The notes under the pieces were generated by a model. It ran no database searches. It saw only the letters and a list, made by a program, of their open reading frames with translations, and was not told where the DNA came from. A stretch of 46,158 nucleotides of DNA. It comes from Halobacteriovoraceae bacterium (GTDB lineage Bacteria > Bdellovibrionota > Bacteriovoracia > Bacteriovoracales > Bacteriovoracaceae). Below are positions 34,778-42,620 of this stretch, piece after piece. Numbering within the stretch: position 1 is the first letter of the stretch; each line of letters opens with the position of its first letter. The stretch is from contig JABGVH010000170.1 in NCBI GenBank assembly GCA_018646195.1, positions 1 through 46,158 on the forward strand, given 5' to 3'. The translations under genes were made by a program, and so were the position numbers.

Positions 34778-35529
34778 TCTTGATCAATTCCAAATTTTGT
34801 TCCATCTGGAATATCTGTTTTTGGATAAACTGTTGCATTTGGTCCGATAGTGACGTTTGCACCTATCGTTACCGCCCCAAGAATTTTAGCATTAAGCCCT
34901 ACCATCGACTTACGCCCAATTTTTAGTTTCTCAATGATCAAAAAGCCTTTCATTCCATAGTGGGCCATCAAGAAAGCTGAGCCACCAATAGTAACAAAAT
35001 CATCTAGTTCTATCATACAAGGGTCTGAGATATTACTAGTGTTGATCATGCAGCCTTTTCCAATCTTCATTCCCATTAATCTATAGAACAGAATATTCAG
35101 CGGAGAAGGAGTTATAAAATCTAAAAAAGTATAACGAACGAGGTAAACGAGTGCGTTATGAGCATACCAGGGGTAAACACCTAGACTCATCCAGGGACCA
35201 CGGTATTCTCGCATCATCAATAACCAAGGTAGATTGGCCAACGGTACTACAAATATCAGTGAGAAACAGAAAAGTAAGCTTGCAAGGGTAATTGCCAGTG
35301 CTTTAACAATAATTAATTCGGGCAATACGCTAAGAACTGCATCGTAGCTGGCCAGTGCAATTGCCATGGCGGTGGTTAGACAGAAAATATAACAGATAGC
35401 AATTGGCAGTAGGAAAAGTAGGTGCCCAATTACGCTAAATCGCCGGAGAACATTCTCAAGTAGGCCACTTAAGCCACTTCGCCTACTTTTAGTCGAATTT
35501 ACGTCGTCTGAAGGTTCTTGATCCGGCAT
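34774..35529 (-). CDS. Membrane-anchored hexapeptide-repeat acyltransferase-like protein
   Basis: The 251-residue protein has two N-terminal helices (VIGHLLFLLPIAICYIFCL, then ALAITLASLLFCFSLIF) and a C-terminal left-handed beta-helix with imperfect hexapeptide repeats: IGKGCMINTSNISD, IGRKSMVGLNAKILGAVTIGANVTIGPNATVYP. The His in MAHYGMKG could serve catalysis. It resembles the C-terminal domain of amino-acid-adenylating or LbH acyltransferases. A GGGAG ribosome site precedes the ATG. Translation is coupled to the RND exporter; acylating a lipid that the exporter then moves would fit, but is inference. Confidence 0.8.
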   Translation of the reverse strand: MPDQEPSDDVNSTKSRRSGLSGLLENVLRRFSVIGHLLFLLPIAICYIFCLTTAMAIALASYDAVLSVLPELIIVKALAITLASLLFCFSLIFVVPLANLPWLLMMREYRGPWMSLGVYPWYAHNALVYLVRYTFLDFITPSPLNILFYRLMGMKIGKGCMINTSNISDPCMIELDDFVTIGGSAFLMAHYGMKGFLIIEKLKIGRKSMVGLNAKILGAVTIGANVTIGPNATVYPKTDIPDGTKFGIDQE

Positions 35530-35622
35530 TTAATAGACTCCCGCTTAGATATTAATTGTGGGCCAGCCACAGCATTCTGTAAAGCATAGAGGGAAATAAC
35601 TTATTGAAATTATTTCAATCTC

Positions 35623-35651
35623 TTGAAAATCAAGCCTTCTGGCAATATAAC
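35623..35651 (+). promoter_or_regulatory. MATE-gene promoter TTGAAA-17-TATAAC, 6 nt before ATG 35658 (leaderless)
   Basis: TTGAAA at 35623-35628, a 17-base spacer, TATAAC at 35646-35651, then ATTTCT and the ATG at 35658. The boxes match 5 of 6 each. This sets the start at 35658, not at the in-frame TTG 35604, which lies upstream of the -35. Confidence 0.65.
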
Positions 35652-35657
35652 ATTTCT

Positions 35658-36977
35658 ATGAATAGATACCTTTCTGGACTCAAAGAAGTCTTCTTTTTCA
35701 GCCTACCCCTAATTGCAGGACAGGTTGGCCAAATGCTCTTTGGAATAGGCGATATTGTAGTGGCCGGTCGCTATTCAACTGAAGTTGTCTCTGCTTTAGG
35801 AATTGCCACTGGGATCTTTGCACCTTTTGTAATGGTAGGTTTAGGTCTTACCTACGCTGTCTCACCGATTGCCGCAAAATATCGAGGGCAAGGCGAGGAA
35901 AAAGAGCAGATTCTTTACACCTCCTTGATAGGTACGGCTGCGGCTGCTTTTCTGCTATTGATGGTTTTCCTAATCGTCATATTTAATCTTAGCCTTTTTA
36001 ATTTTTCGCCTAATATTGAGGCCCTGGTTTATAGTTATTTGAAAATTTGCTCAATTTCAATTATTCCGCTGATGCTTTTCCAAACCATTAAGGAATACCT
36101 ACAGGCTTTTGACCTCACCTACTTTGCCAATGGCACAATCCTGGGTTTCAATGTCATTAATGTAGGGCTTAATATAGTTTTAATGTTTGGCCTCTGGGGT
36201 ATCCCAGAACTTGGAATTCAAGGGGCTGCCTGGGCAACAACTTTTTCTCGAACTGCCATGGCGATACTTATCTACATTTACGCCCAGAAAAAGATCACCA
36301 GTGAAAGAAGTCTAGACCGACACCTACTAAAAGAAATAACAAAATTAGGTATTCCGATATCCCTTGGAATTTTTGTTGAAGTTTTAGTCTTTTCCTTCGT
36401 CACGGTTATCATAGGGAAAATGAATATAATTGCATCAGCTTCCCATAATATTGTTCTCAATTTAGCCTCAATGACATTCATGGTTCCTGTTGCAATTTCA
36501 TCTGCTGCTGCAGTGAAAGTTGGCGGAGAATTTGGTCGCTCCAACAATGATGGAGTCCTTTATTACGCGCTTGCCTCTCTTAGTATTACTTTTCTATTTA
36601 TGGGATTTTCGGCCTCTTGTTACTTCTTTTTTCCAGAAAGCCTCATCAAGCTGGCGACTCCTGATCAAAAGTTAATTGAATATGGAAGTGGTCTTCTGAT
36701 TTTCGTGGCGCTTTTTCAAATTCCAGATGGATTACAGATTACTTTACTGGGAATTTTAAGAGGCCTCGGTATTACAAAAATCCCTATGCTCATAACTTTC
36801 GCCGCCAATTGGCTGATTGGGCTGCCAATCGGATTGTATTTGGTTAATAGCAGGAATATGGAAGCGGCAGGGCTTTGGGCGGGCCTGGCAGCAGGCCTCA
36901 GCGCTCTATTTATAGGACTTTCAATTCTTTTTTATAATAAATACCGCAATTTACAGGCAGTAAAATTAGTCAGTTAG
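35658..36977 (+). CDS. MATE-family efflux transporter
   Basis: Twelve membrane helices in two MatE halves; 439 residues with the ATG start. The first helix pair carries SLPLIAGQVGQMLFGIGDIVVAG, typical of NorM/DinF proteins, and the second half opens at LGIPISLGIFVEVLVFSF. These are sodium- or proton-coupled drug or metabolite exporters. A longer frame from a TTG at 35604 adds 18 non-conserved residues; the promoter at 35623-35651 argues against it. No ribosome site is present. It stands alone, divergent from the acyltransferase gene by a short gap. Confidence 0.92.
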   Translation: MNRYLSGLKEVFFFSLPLIAGQVGQMLFGIGDIVVAGRYSTEVVSALGIATGIFAPFVMVGLGLTYAVSPIAAKYRGQGEEKEQILYTSLIGTAAAAFLLLMVFLIVIFNLSLFNFSPNIEALVYSYLKICSISIIPLMLFQTIKEYLQAFDLTYFANGTILGFNVINVGLNIVLMFGLWGIPELGIQGAAWATTFSRTAMAILIYIYAQKKITSERSLDRHLLKEITKLGIPISLGIFVEVLVFSFVTVIIGKMNIIASASHNIVLNLASMTFMVPVAISSAAAVKVGGEFGRSNNDGVLYYALASLSITFLFMGFSASCYFFFPESLIKLATPDQKLIEYGSGLLIFVALFQIPDGLQITLLGILRGLGITKIPMLITFAANWLIGLPIGLYLVNSRNMEAAGLWAGLAAGLSALFIGLSILFYNKYRNLQAVKLVS

Positions 36978-37016
36978 TGGCCAAAAAGTAGCAAACCTAT
37001 AGAATTTACGAAACCG

Positions 37017-37045
37017 ATGACACCTTGCGTTAATTAAGATATAGT
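37017..37045 (+). promoter_or_regulatory. Promoter ATGACA-17-TATAGT, 6 nt before the GTG at 37052 (leaderless)
   Basis: ATGACA at 37017-37022, a 17-base spacer, TATAGT at 37040-37045, then CCCCTC and the GTG at 37052. The boxes match 5 of 6 each. No ribosome site lies in the gap. Confidence 0.65.
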
Positions 37046-37051
37046 CCCCTC

Positions 37052-38584
37052 GTGGAAACTACTAAAATTACATGCCTTACTTTCATTTTATTAAGCCTTT
37101 CTGTATTTGGACAAGGGCCCGATAAAAACCACCTCTATCCATTTCAGCAAACATTACTCAGTGGCGAATCGGCGGCTTCTAAAAATCAGTTGCAACTTCT
37201 CAATAGCGGCATCGCCTCTTTTTACAAGCGGATAGATATGGTCAGAAGGGCCAAAAAAGAAATTATCATGGAATATTTTATCTATGAGGCCGACACCTCT
37301 GGGAAAATTCTCCTCAATGAGCTTATAAAGCGCGCCAAAGATGGAATACGAGTACGGTTGCTTATAGATAAATCCATAACCATTATCGAAATAGATGAGT
37401 ACTTTGCCAAATATATGAAAGAGGCCGGGATTGAAGTTTCCCATTACAATAGAGCACTCGACCCCCTAACTGCCCAATACCGTACCCATCGAAAAATATT
37501 TGCTATCGATAAGAGTGAGGTAATAACTGGAGGGAGAAATATTGGTGATGACTATTTTGACCTAGATCCCGTTTACAATTTTCTCGATCGAGATGTTTGG
37601 ATCAAAGGACCCATCGTTAAGGCAATATGGGATTCTTATCAGAAATATTGGGATTCTTCTCGAGCAAAACTTTCTAAAGAACCAAAGGCCACCCACAGGT
37701 TAAGCATGTTCCATTCAACTCGTTCGAAAGACCGTTATCAAAACTTACGGAGCAAAGGGCATAAGCGAATGCTTAAAGAGGCCAGGGAGTTTGTTAAAGA
37801 CATGTCTGGTATTGATGAAAAGACTACCAAGGTAGTTAATATCGGGAAGAAAATACTGAGTGAAGTTCCAGTTCATATCTGCCCTAAAATTACTTTTGTC
37901 TCGGACCTTCCGGGGGCCACAGTTTTAAAAAACCTACAAAGTAATAAATACAAAAAAGAAATGCGCTTAACTGGCCAGGCGATACTAGGTCGTTTAAATG
38001 ACCCCAATGCTACTGCCGATGAAGTATTACTTGTCTCTCCTTATTTCATGATTAATAAAGCATGGTCAGAAAGCCTCCAACTTCTCCTCGATAGTGACAA
38101 AAAAGTTAAAATATTTACTAACTCCCTAGGGTCTACCGATGCCCATTATGTCTCTGCTGTTTTCTATCGGATAATTTTTGGTTGGCAAGAAAAAGGAATT
38201 ATTCCCTATATCCATGATTCAAAATTTGCGAACCTCACACCTACTTTTAGCAAGGAAATTGAAAAAACAAGATGGGGTATCCATTCAAAAACTCATATTT
38301 ATGACAATGATTCATTTTTTATAGGAACCTATAATATCGATAATCGCTCTGATTTCTATAATTCTGAGATGGGTATCTTTTGTGATGGCAACGCAAGTTT
38401 AACTCGTGAGTTAAAAGAAAATATTCAAACCCGACTAAAGAGAAGTTACCTACTCTCAGGAAATAAACAAGCGGTAGATCAAGAGGGTAACCCTGCCGAT
38501 ATTTATGGCGACGCCAGCTTAGAGAATATAAAAAAAATGAAGAGATACGTAATTCCAACTTATCTCTTCGAACCTTTTATGTGA
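37052..38584 (+). CDS. Exported phospholipase-D-like (cardiolipin synthase-type) protein
   Basis: The 510-residue product carries a signal peptide (KITCLTFILLSLSVFG). Two PLD active-site motifs are complete: HRKIFAID then GGRNIGDDYFDLD, and HSKTHIYD then GTYNIDNRSDFYNSE. Together they form one HKD catalytic centre acting on phosphodiester bonds. EYFIYEADTSGKILLNELI before the first motif is typical of the cardiolipin synthase / YjhR-like group. Export to the periplasm and lack of N-terminal helices suggest a secreted phospholipase or lipid-modifying enzyme. The GTG start lies 6 bases after a -10 box. Convergent with a small exported-protein gene 7 bases away. Confidence 0.88.
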   Translation: METTKITCLTFILLSLSVFGQGPDKNHLYPFQQTLLSGESAASKNQLQLLNSGIASFYKRIDMVRRAKKEIIMEYFIYEADTSGKILLNELIKRAKDGIRVRLLIDKSITIIEIDEYFAKYMKEAGIEVSHYNRALDPLTAQYRTHRKIFAIDKSEVITGGRNIGDDYFDLDPVYNFLDRDVWIKGPIVKAIWDSYQKYWDSSRAKLSKEPKATHRLSMFHSTRSKDRYQNLRSKGHKRMLKEAREFVKDMSGIDEKTTKVVNIGKKILSEVPVHICPKITFVSDLPGATVLKNLQSNKYKKEMRLTGQAILGRLNDPNATADEVLLVSPYFMINKAWSESLQLLLDSDKKVKIFTNSLGSTDAHYVSAVFYRIIFGWQEKGIIPYIHDSKFANLTPTFSKEIEKTRWGIHSKTHIYDNDSFFIGTYNIDNRSDFYNSEMGIFCDGNASLTRELKENIQTRLKRSYLLSGNKQAVDQEGNPADIYGDASLENIKKMKRYVIPTYLFEPFM

Positions 38585-38591
38585 ACAGTTT

Positions 38592-38873
38592 TCAATCAAG
38601 AAAAATTTGTCCGTCCACTATGAAAAGAACTCCAGATAAGCCTGTTCCCACCCTTGCTACTTCACACTGTCTCTCAGTTAAATGCACGCCAAGATTTTCA
38701 ACTTCGCTTTGCGCCAGTGGGCAAAAAACATGCTGCCTAAAATGGGAAAATTCATCTAGTTGAACAACACAGTTCTCGTTTTTCACGATCATTGCAGTAA
38801 ATTGTGCCTCGCCTTCGCAAGCAAAGGAATTGCCGCAAAAAAGCATTAGAATGGCAATAATTGAGTTCTTCAT
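38592..38873 (-). CDS. Small exported cysteine-containing protein
   Basis: The 93-residue product has a signal peptide (MKNSIIAILMLFCGNSFA) and a mature part of 75 residues with four Cys (ACEGEAQ, NENCVVQL, HVFCPLAQ, ERQCEVAR), probably in two disulphides. It ends LFIVDGQIFLD. An AGGAGACG ribosome site precedes the ATG. No known domain. It is convergent with the PLD-like gene and divergent from the Mla-like cluster. Confidence 0.75.
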   Translation of the reverse strand: MKNSIIAILMLFCGNSFACEGEAQFTAMIVKNENCVVQLDEFSHFRQHVFCPLAQSEVENLGVHLTERQCEVARVGTGLSGVLFIVDGQIFLD

Positions 38874-39057
38874 TTCGTCTCCTGTTTAAATATCAGTCCT
38901 TCTACCTAATTTGTGCCTTTCTTGGAAGACCCCGTGACGAAATAAATCAGCTCCAAATTGAAACGGGAACAGCATTACCTGAGTACTAAACTTTGCTCCT
39001 TTATCTTTACTCAGCTCCCCTTCATAATAGGAAGACAAGCAATTTAAGGACGTTTTT

Positions 39058-39789
39058 CTGACACAATCAGGCTCGCATATATTTTTAGGCAAAATCAATC
39101 GTAAGCGAGAGCTTATTCATATAACTCTTACCCAAACATACTTTACTTTTGTTCAGGCCATTCCGTTAACTGCCTTCCTTGGACTTCTCATAGGGCTAAT
39201 CGTTACATTTCAAGTTCAACTTGGACTTTCTTTTATTGGTGGCTACCAAAAGCTAGGCCAAATTTTAGCGGTAGTTCTATTTAGAGAGCTAACACCATTC
39301 TGTGTAACGATATTGATTATTATAAGAAGTGTAACTGCAGTCACTTCGGAAATTGCCACCATGAAAGTTCAACAAGAAATTGATGCATTAGAAACAATGG
39401 GGATACCAACCTACCAGTATATTGTTCTGCCTCGTATGATGGCTGGAGGATTGTCATTTTTTTGTATGGCAGTAATTTTTTTAATCACTGCCCTTTTCGG
39501 TTCCTGGATAGGAGCAAATTTTAATACGACTTTTCCATTGGAAGTATTAATGGATACTTTTTCGGCTGCACTCACGCCAACGGATATTTTCTTTTTCTTC
39601 TTAAAAAATACATTTATTGGCTCATTTATTTTTAGATTGGCCTGTGCTCGTGGTCTCTCGCTTAAGAAAGCACCTTTCGAAGTACCGATCGTAACAAATA
39701 AATCGGTTGTCGATTCTCTTATGGCCGGAATTTTCCTGCAAATTAGCTTCAGTCTAATATTCTATGCCATCGTGGGGTTTCGGTTTTGA
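39058..39789 (+). CDS. MlaE-like ABC permease (possible CTG start)
   Basis: MlaE/YrbE-family membrane permease of the inner-membrane lipid transporter. Strong family blocks: FRELTPFCVTILIIIRSVTA, then SEIATMKVQQEIDALETMGI, then the YIVLPRMMAGGL turn. The first conventional start is a TTG at 39313, in mid-domain; the conserved segments RELIHITLTQTYF and GLIVTFQVQLG lie upstream of it. The frame is open back to 39031 without ATG, GTG or TTG. A CTG at 39058 has AAGGA 7 bases upstream and gives 243 residues, a normal length. It overlaps the ATPase-like gene by 4 bases. Confidence 0.85.
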   Translation: MTQSGSHIFLGKINRKRELIHITLTQTYFTFVQAIPLTAFLGLLIGLIVTFQVQLGLSFIGGYQKLGQILAVVLFRELTPFCVTILIIIRSVTAVTSEIATMKVQQEIDALETMGIPTYQYIVLPRMMAGGLSFFCMAVIFLITALFGSWIGANFNTTFPLEVLMDTFSAALTPTDIFFFFLKNTFIGSFIFRLACARGLSLKKAPFEVPIVTNKSVVDSLMAGIFLQISFSLIFYAIVGFRF

Positions 39790-40517
39790 GCCAAATAATT
39801 TTAGAAGTTCGAAATCTCGAAGGAGAAACCCCTCTTGGAAAGATTGGAAAAGACTCCCCTGTAAACTTTATTCTCAGAGAAAGTGAAACAGGTGTTTTCT
39901 TAGGTGGTAAGGAGCCAAGTCAGCTTTGGCGGCTCTTACTTGGAAAAGGCTCTATTAGTAATGGAAGCATAGAGTTTGGTAGTGGAATTAAAATGGATGA
40001 TGAAAATATTCAATGGCGAAGTCAGATCGGTTTTGTACACCGAGATAAAGGGCTAATCTCAAACTTAACATTGCTAGAAAATGTCTTGCTACCAGCAAAT
40101 TATCATGGGCTCAACAGTACTAGCATAGAGCAAGTTATGGATGATGCCCTGATAAAAAAAGAGAATTGGGATAAACGTCCAAGCGAAGTCGGTTGGAAAA
40201 GCCGAAAAAAAACTTTATTGGCCAGAAGTGTAATATTGAACCCCAAATTATTAATTCTTGATGACCCAACAGAGCTCTACCCATACACAGATTATCACGA
40301 ACTTTATACCTGGATAGAAAAACAAAAGAAAAACGCCAGGGGAATATTAATTGGAACAGAAAACACTCCTTTTGGTTTAGCTATGGCAAATTGGATTTTA
40401 CAACCAGAAAATACCAATATGGAAACTGAATTTAAAATTCATTTAAATAAAGATTGGATCGATTCAGCTCAACACTTAAAAAAGTCTATGATCAAACAAG
40501 TTGGAATAAATTTATGA
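39786..40517 (+). CDS. MlaF-like ABC ATPase with lost catalytic motifs
   Basis: The 243-residue protein aligns along its length with MlaF: the Q-loop region IGFVHRDKGLISNLTLLENV, the pre-Walker B PKLLILDDPTELY. But the catalytic motifs are broken. Walker A (GxxGxGKS/T) reads GGKEPSQLW, without the Lys-Ser/Thr pair. The LSGG signature reads EVGWKSRKK. Walker B has Asp where Glu should catalyse. The switch His is replaced (GTENTPFG). ATP hydrolysis looks unlikely. The TTG start at 39786 overlaps the mlaE stop. MlaD is coupled downstream by an ATGA overlap. Confidence 0.8.
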   Translation: MSQIILEVRNLEGETPLGKIGKDSPVNFILRESETGVFLGGKEPSQLWRLLLGKGSISNGSIEFGSGIKMDDENIQWRSQIGFVHRDKGLISNLTLLENVLLPANYHGLNSTSIEQVMDDALIKKENWDKRPSEVGWKSRKKTLLARSVILNPKLLILDDPTELYPYTDYHELYTWIEKQKKNARGILIGTENTPFGLAMANWILQPENTNMETEFKIHLNKDWIDSAQHLKKSMIKQVGINL

Positions 40518-41413
40518 AACTGACCGCCATTGAGAAAAGAGTTCTGATCCTAACCACTATCGTAATTGGAATTTTCGCTACTAGCATTTTAATTATTGGT
40601 AATAGAAATTTGTGGTTTGAGAATAAGAACAATTACAAAACGACTGTAAATAGTGCTGATGGACTAACCAAAGGTAGCAAAGTTACTTTTGCTGGTCTTA
40701 GAGTTGGTGAAGTCACTCACCTTTCAGTTAATGAAAATAATAAGATTGAAGTTCAATTCACAGTTAGTTCATCATTAGCAGAGAAAATTAAGAACGATTC
40801 AGTTGCCAGATTAATTAGGGCCATGTCGATTGGTGAAATGCGCATAGAGATTCAACCGGGAACGCAATCATCTCCAGTTGTTAAACCTGGAAATTTTATA
40901 GAGGGTAGAGACTCTATGGAGATCACTGATATTATCTCAGGTAAAAACATAGGCGTTTTCCTTGAAAGGATTGAAGGCGTAACCAAAGGAATTGGAAAAT
41001 GGGGGGAGGCCATGGCCATCTTGACCAAAAAATTCAAACCAGAGGACCTGGCAAAAACTTATGAGCTAATTTATCCTACGATGAAAAATATAGGCCAACT
41101 AACAAAAGATCTTAAAGTTTTTACCGATGTGCTCCATCAAATGAAGTCCGACCTATTTGATAATAAATTGGCAAAAAAATCTCTTCGAAACATAGAGCAA
41201 ATCACAAAACCATTGGCCAAGCAAAAAGAACATATCGAAGGTCTTTTAATTAACGTCAATACACTCACTGCGGGGCTTGCAGAGAACCCCAAGTTCAGTC
41301 AAAATATAGCGGAAGCCCTACAAGAGGTGATACTTACTCTTAAAGCCATGCAAAAGAGCTGGTTTCTCGAAAAACATGTAAAAGAACTAAAAAATAAACA
41401 ATTGGAGCCTTAA
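40514..41413 (+). CDS. MlaD-like MCE-domain protein
   Basis: The 299-residue protein has one N-terminal helix (RVLILTTIVIGIFATSILIIG) and an MCE domain: YKTTVNSADGLTKGSKVTFAGLRVGEV then the barrel. A long helical C-terminal part (about 165-299) follows, longer than E. coli MlaD, with GEAMAILTKKFKPEDLAKTY-type helices. MCE rings bind and pass phospholipids across the periplasm. The ATG at 40514 overlaps the stop of the ATPase-like gene; an in-frame TTG at 40454 is less likely. Confidence 0.9.
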   Translation: MKLTAIEKRVLILTTIVIGIFATSILIIGNRNLWFENKNNYKTTVNSADGLTKGSKVTFAGLRVGEVTHLSVNENNKIEVQFTVSSSLAEKIKNDSVARLIRAMSIGEMRIEIQPGTQSSPVVKPGNFIEGRDSMEITDIISGKNIGVFLERIEGVTKGIGKWGEAMAILTKKFKPEDLAKTYELIYPTMKNIGQLTKDLKVFTDVLHQMKSDLFDNKLAKKSLRNIEQITKPLAKQKEHIEGLLINVNTLTAGLAENPKFSQNIAEALQEVILTLKAMQKSWFLEKHVKELKNKQLEP

Positions 41414-41414
41414 T

Positions 41415-41621
41415 ATGCACCGAGTTCAAATTACCTGGTACTTATTTTTTGTTGGATTAATATTAGTTTCATCACTTTTAATATTACCCATCTTAGCTCC
41501 CAGTTTTCACCAGAAAATTCAAAGTAATTTAGGCACCATACTATTATGGCTGGTCGGAGTTATGTTTGTATTTGAGTTCAGAAATTGGAGAAAGTCTTGG
41601 GAAGAAAAAAAGGGGCCCTAG
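41415..41621 (+). CDS. Small two-helix membrane protein of the Mla-like cluster
   Basis: The 68-residue product has two hydrophobic helices (WYLFFVGLILVSSLLILP and LGTILLWLVGVMFVFEF), a short positively charged loop, and a basic tail. It starts one base after the mlaD-like stop codon, so it is cotranscribed. No family recognised. It could be an accessory or stabiliser of the permease. The stop codon lies within the terminator stem that serves the opposite-strand dsbA-like gene. Confidence 0.65.
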   Translation: MHRVQITWYLFFVGLILVSSLLILPILAPSFHQKIQSNLGTILLWLVGVMFVFEFRNWRKSWEEKKGP

Positions 41622-41635
41622 ATTTCTCTAGGGCC
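41605..41635 (-). terminator. Intrinsic terminator downstream of the DsbA-like gene
   Basis: Perfect stem GGCCCTAG/CTAGGGCC (41614-41621 with 41628-41635), a 6-base loop, then CC and seven T on the minus strand. It serves the DsbA-like gene that ends at 41676; on the plus strand there is no T-tract. Confidence 0.8.
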
Positions 41636-41675
41636 ATCAGCAGGAAGCACGTATGTAATCTGGGCCAATATTAGA

Positions 41676-42491
41676 TTAGAGTTTCACTAAACTACGATTT
41701 TCCAGCTCACTAATGATTTGTTTGAAATGAGATAAGGGGTAGGCCCCCTTGATGGGAATTCCGTTTAAGACAAAGCCAGGGGTACCTTCGATCCCAAATT
41801 TCCTAGCTTCTTTTAGATCTTCCTTAATTCGCTGAACCACCTTTTGTGCTTTAATATCACGGGACAATTTATTCAAATTGACCCCAAGGGATCGGGATAA
41901 TTCTTTTAAATATTTCTCGCCTTTTTTAATTTGAGATTGGTTTTTAAATAACTGATCATGGAACTTGAAAGCAAGTTCTTTGCTTTGCATCCGAATACCT
42001 TCAAAGTATTGAGCTGCTATGAAGGCATTCGGATGAAAGCTCAGAGGGAGATGCTTATAAATAACTCGGAGTTTATCTCCGTAAAGGGCCTTAAGAGCAG
42101 TCACGGTTTGAGCACCACGAGCACAGTAAGGACATTCAAAATCAGTATACTCAACAAGAGTTAAAGGAGCATTCGAACTACCCCTTATGGATTCATCTTC
42201 CCTAATTTGGGGAGTTAACGGTTTACTGTAGAAGCTCATTAACTCTTTTTTAGCCGCTTGTTCACGCTGGGCAGTTAATTCTTTTCGACTAACTTGAACG
42301 GCATCCTGAAAAGCAGAAACAAAATCAAGAGGTCTTTCTTTAATAACTTTTAAGACTATCTCAGGGTTTTCTTTGATGACTTTTTCAACTCGTTTTTTAA
42401 AATCATTTTCATTGGGTTGGCAGCCCGCCAAAATCAGGGCCATCGTTAACAGCCAAAATTTATTTCTTCTAAGAGTCGAATTGGTTTTCAT
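41676..42491 (-). CDS. DsbA-family thioredoxin-fold lipoprotein
   Basis: The 271-residue product has a lipoprotein signal with lipobox LAGC (Cys near residue 24). A helical linker runs to about residue 105, then a thioredoxin-fold DsbA/BdbD-type domain: YTDFECPYCARG carries the redox CPYC pair, and IEGTPGFVLNGIPIKGAYP the cis-Pro loop. It catalyses disulphide exchange on exported proteins. The ATG at 42491 has a strong GGAGGAAAT ribosome site, whose 5' part is paired in a hairpin (42499-42530). It follows the two-component pair on the same strand after 129 bases. Confidence 0.9.
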   Translation of the reverse strand: MKTNSTLRRNKFWLLTMALILAGCQPNENDFKKRVEKVIKENPEIVLKVIKERPLDFVSAFQDAVQVSRKELTAQREQAAKKELMSFYSKPLTPQIREDESIRGSSNAPLTLVEYTDFECPYCARGAQTVTALKALYGDKLRVIYKHLPLSFHPNAFIAAQYFEGIRMQSKELAFKFHDQLFKNQSQIKKGEKYLKELSRSLGVNLNKLSRDIKAQKVVQRIKEDLKEARKFGIEGTPGFVLNGIPIKGAYPLSHFKQIISELENRSLVKL

Positions 42492-42498
42492 ATTTCCT

Positions 42499-42530
42499 CC
42501 TGTCTCCGTTGAATTTGTTTTGGAGACAGG
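42499..42530 (-). promoter_or_regulatory. 9-bp inverted repeat in the dsbA-like leader, touching the ribosome site
   Basis: CCTGTCTCC and GGAGACAGG form a perfect 9-bp inverted repeat (42499-42507 and 42522-42530) with a 14-base loop. On the transcript the second arm ends with CAGG, the first bases of the AGGAGG ribosome site 8 bases before the ATG. It may be an RNA hairpin that slows translation, or an operator if the promoter lies within it. Confidence 0.55.
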
Positions 42531-42620
42531 ATTAGTATGCTGGATAAGGTATTATTGGTTGTCAGAGTTCGAAGGTAGTTTTGTCAAAATTTGGTCAATT
42601 AATTCTATATTTTCAGGACC

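Noticed and set aside
35604-35657. TTG 35604 as start of the MATE gene
   Set aside because: The promoter boxes at 35623-35651 lie downstream of it, and the extra 18 residues do not resemble the family.
38886-39098. Minus-strand frame of 70 residues upstream of the small exported-protein gene
   Set aside because: It begins with a TTG without a ribosome site and overlaps the coding N-terminal part of the MlaE-like gene. It cannot be fully excluded.
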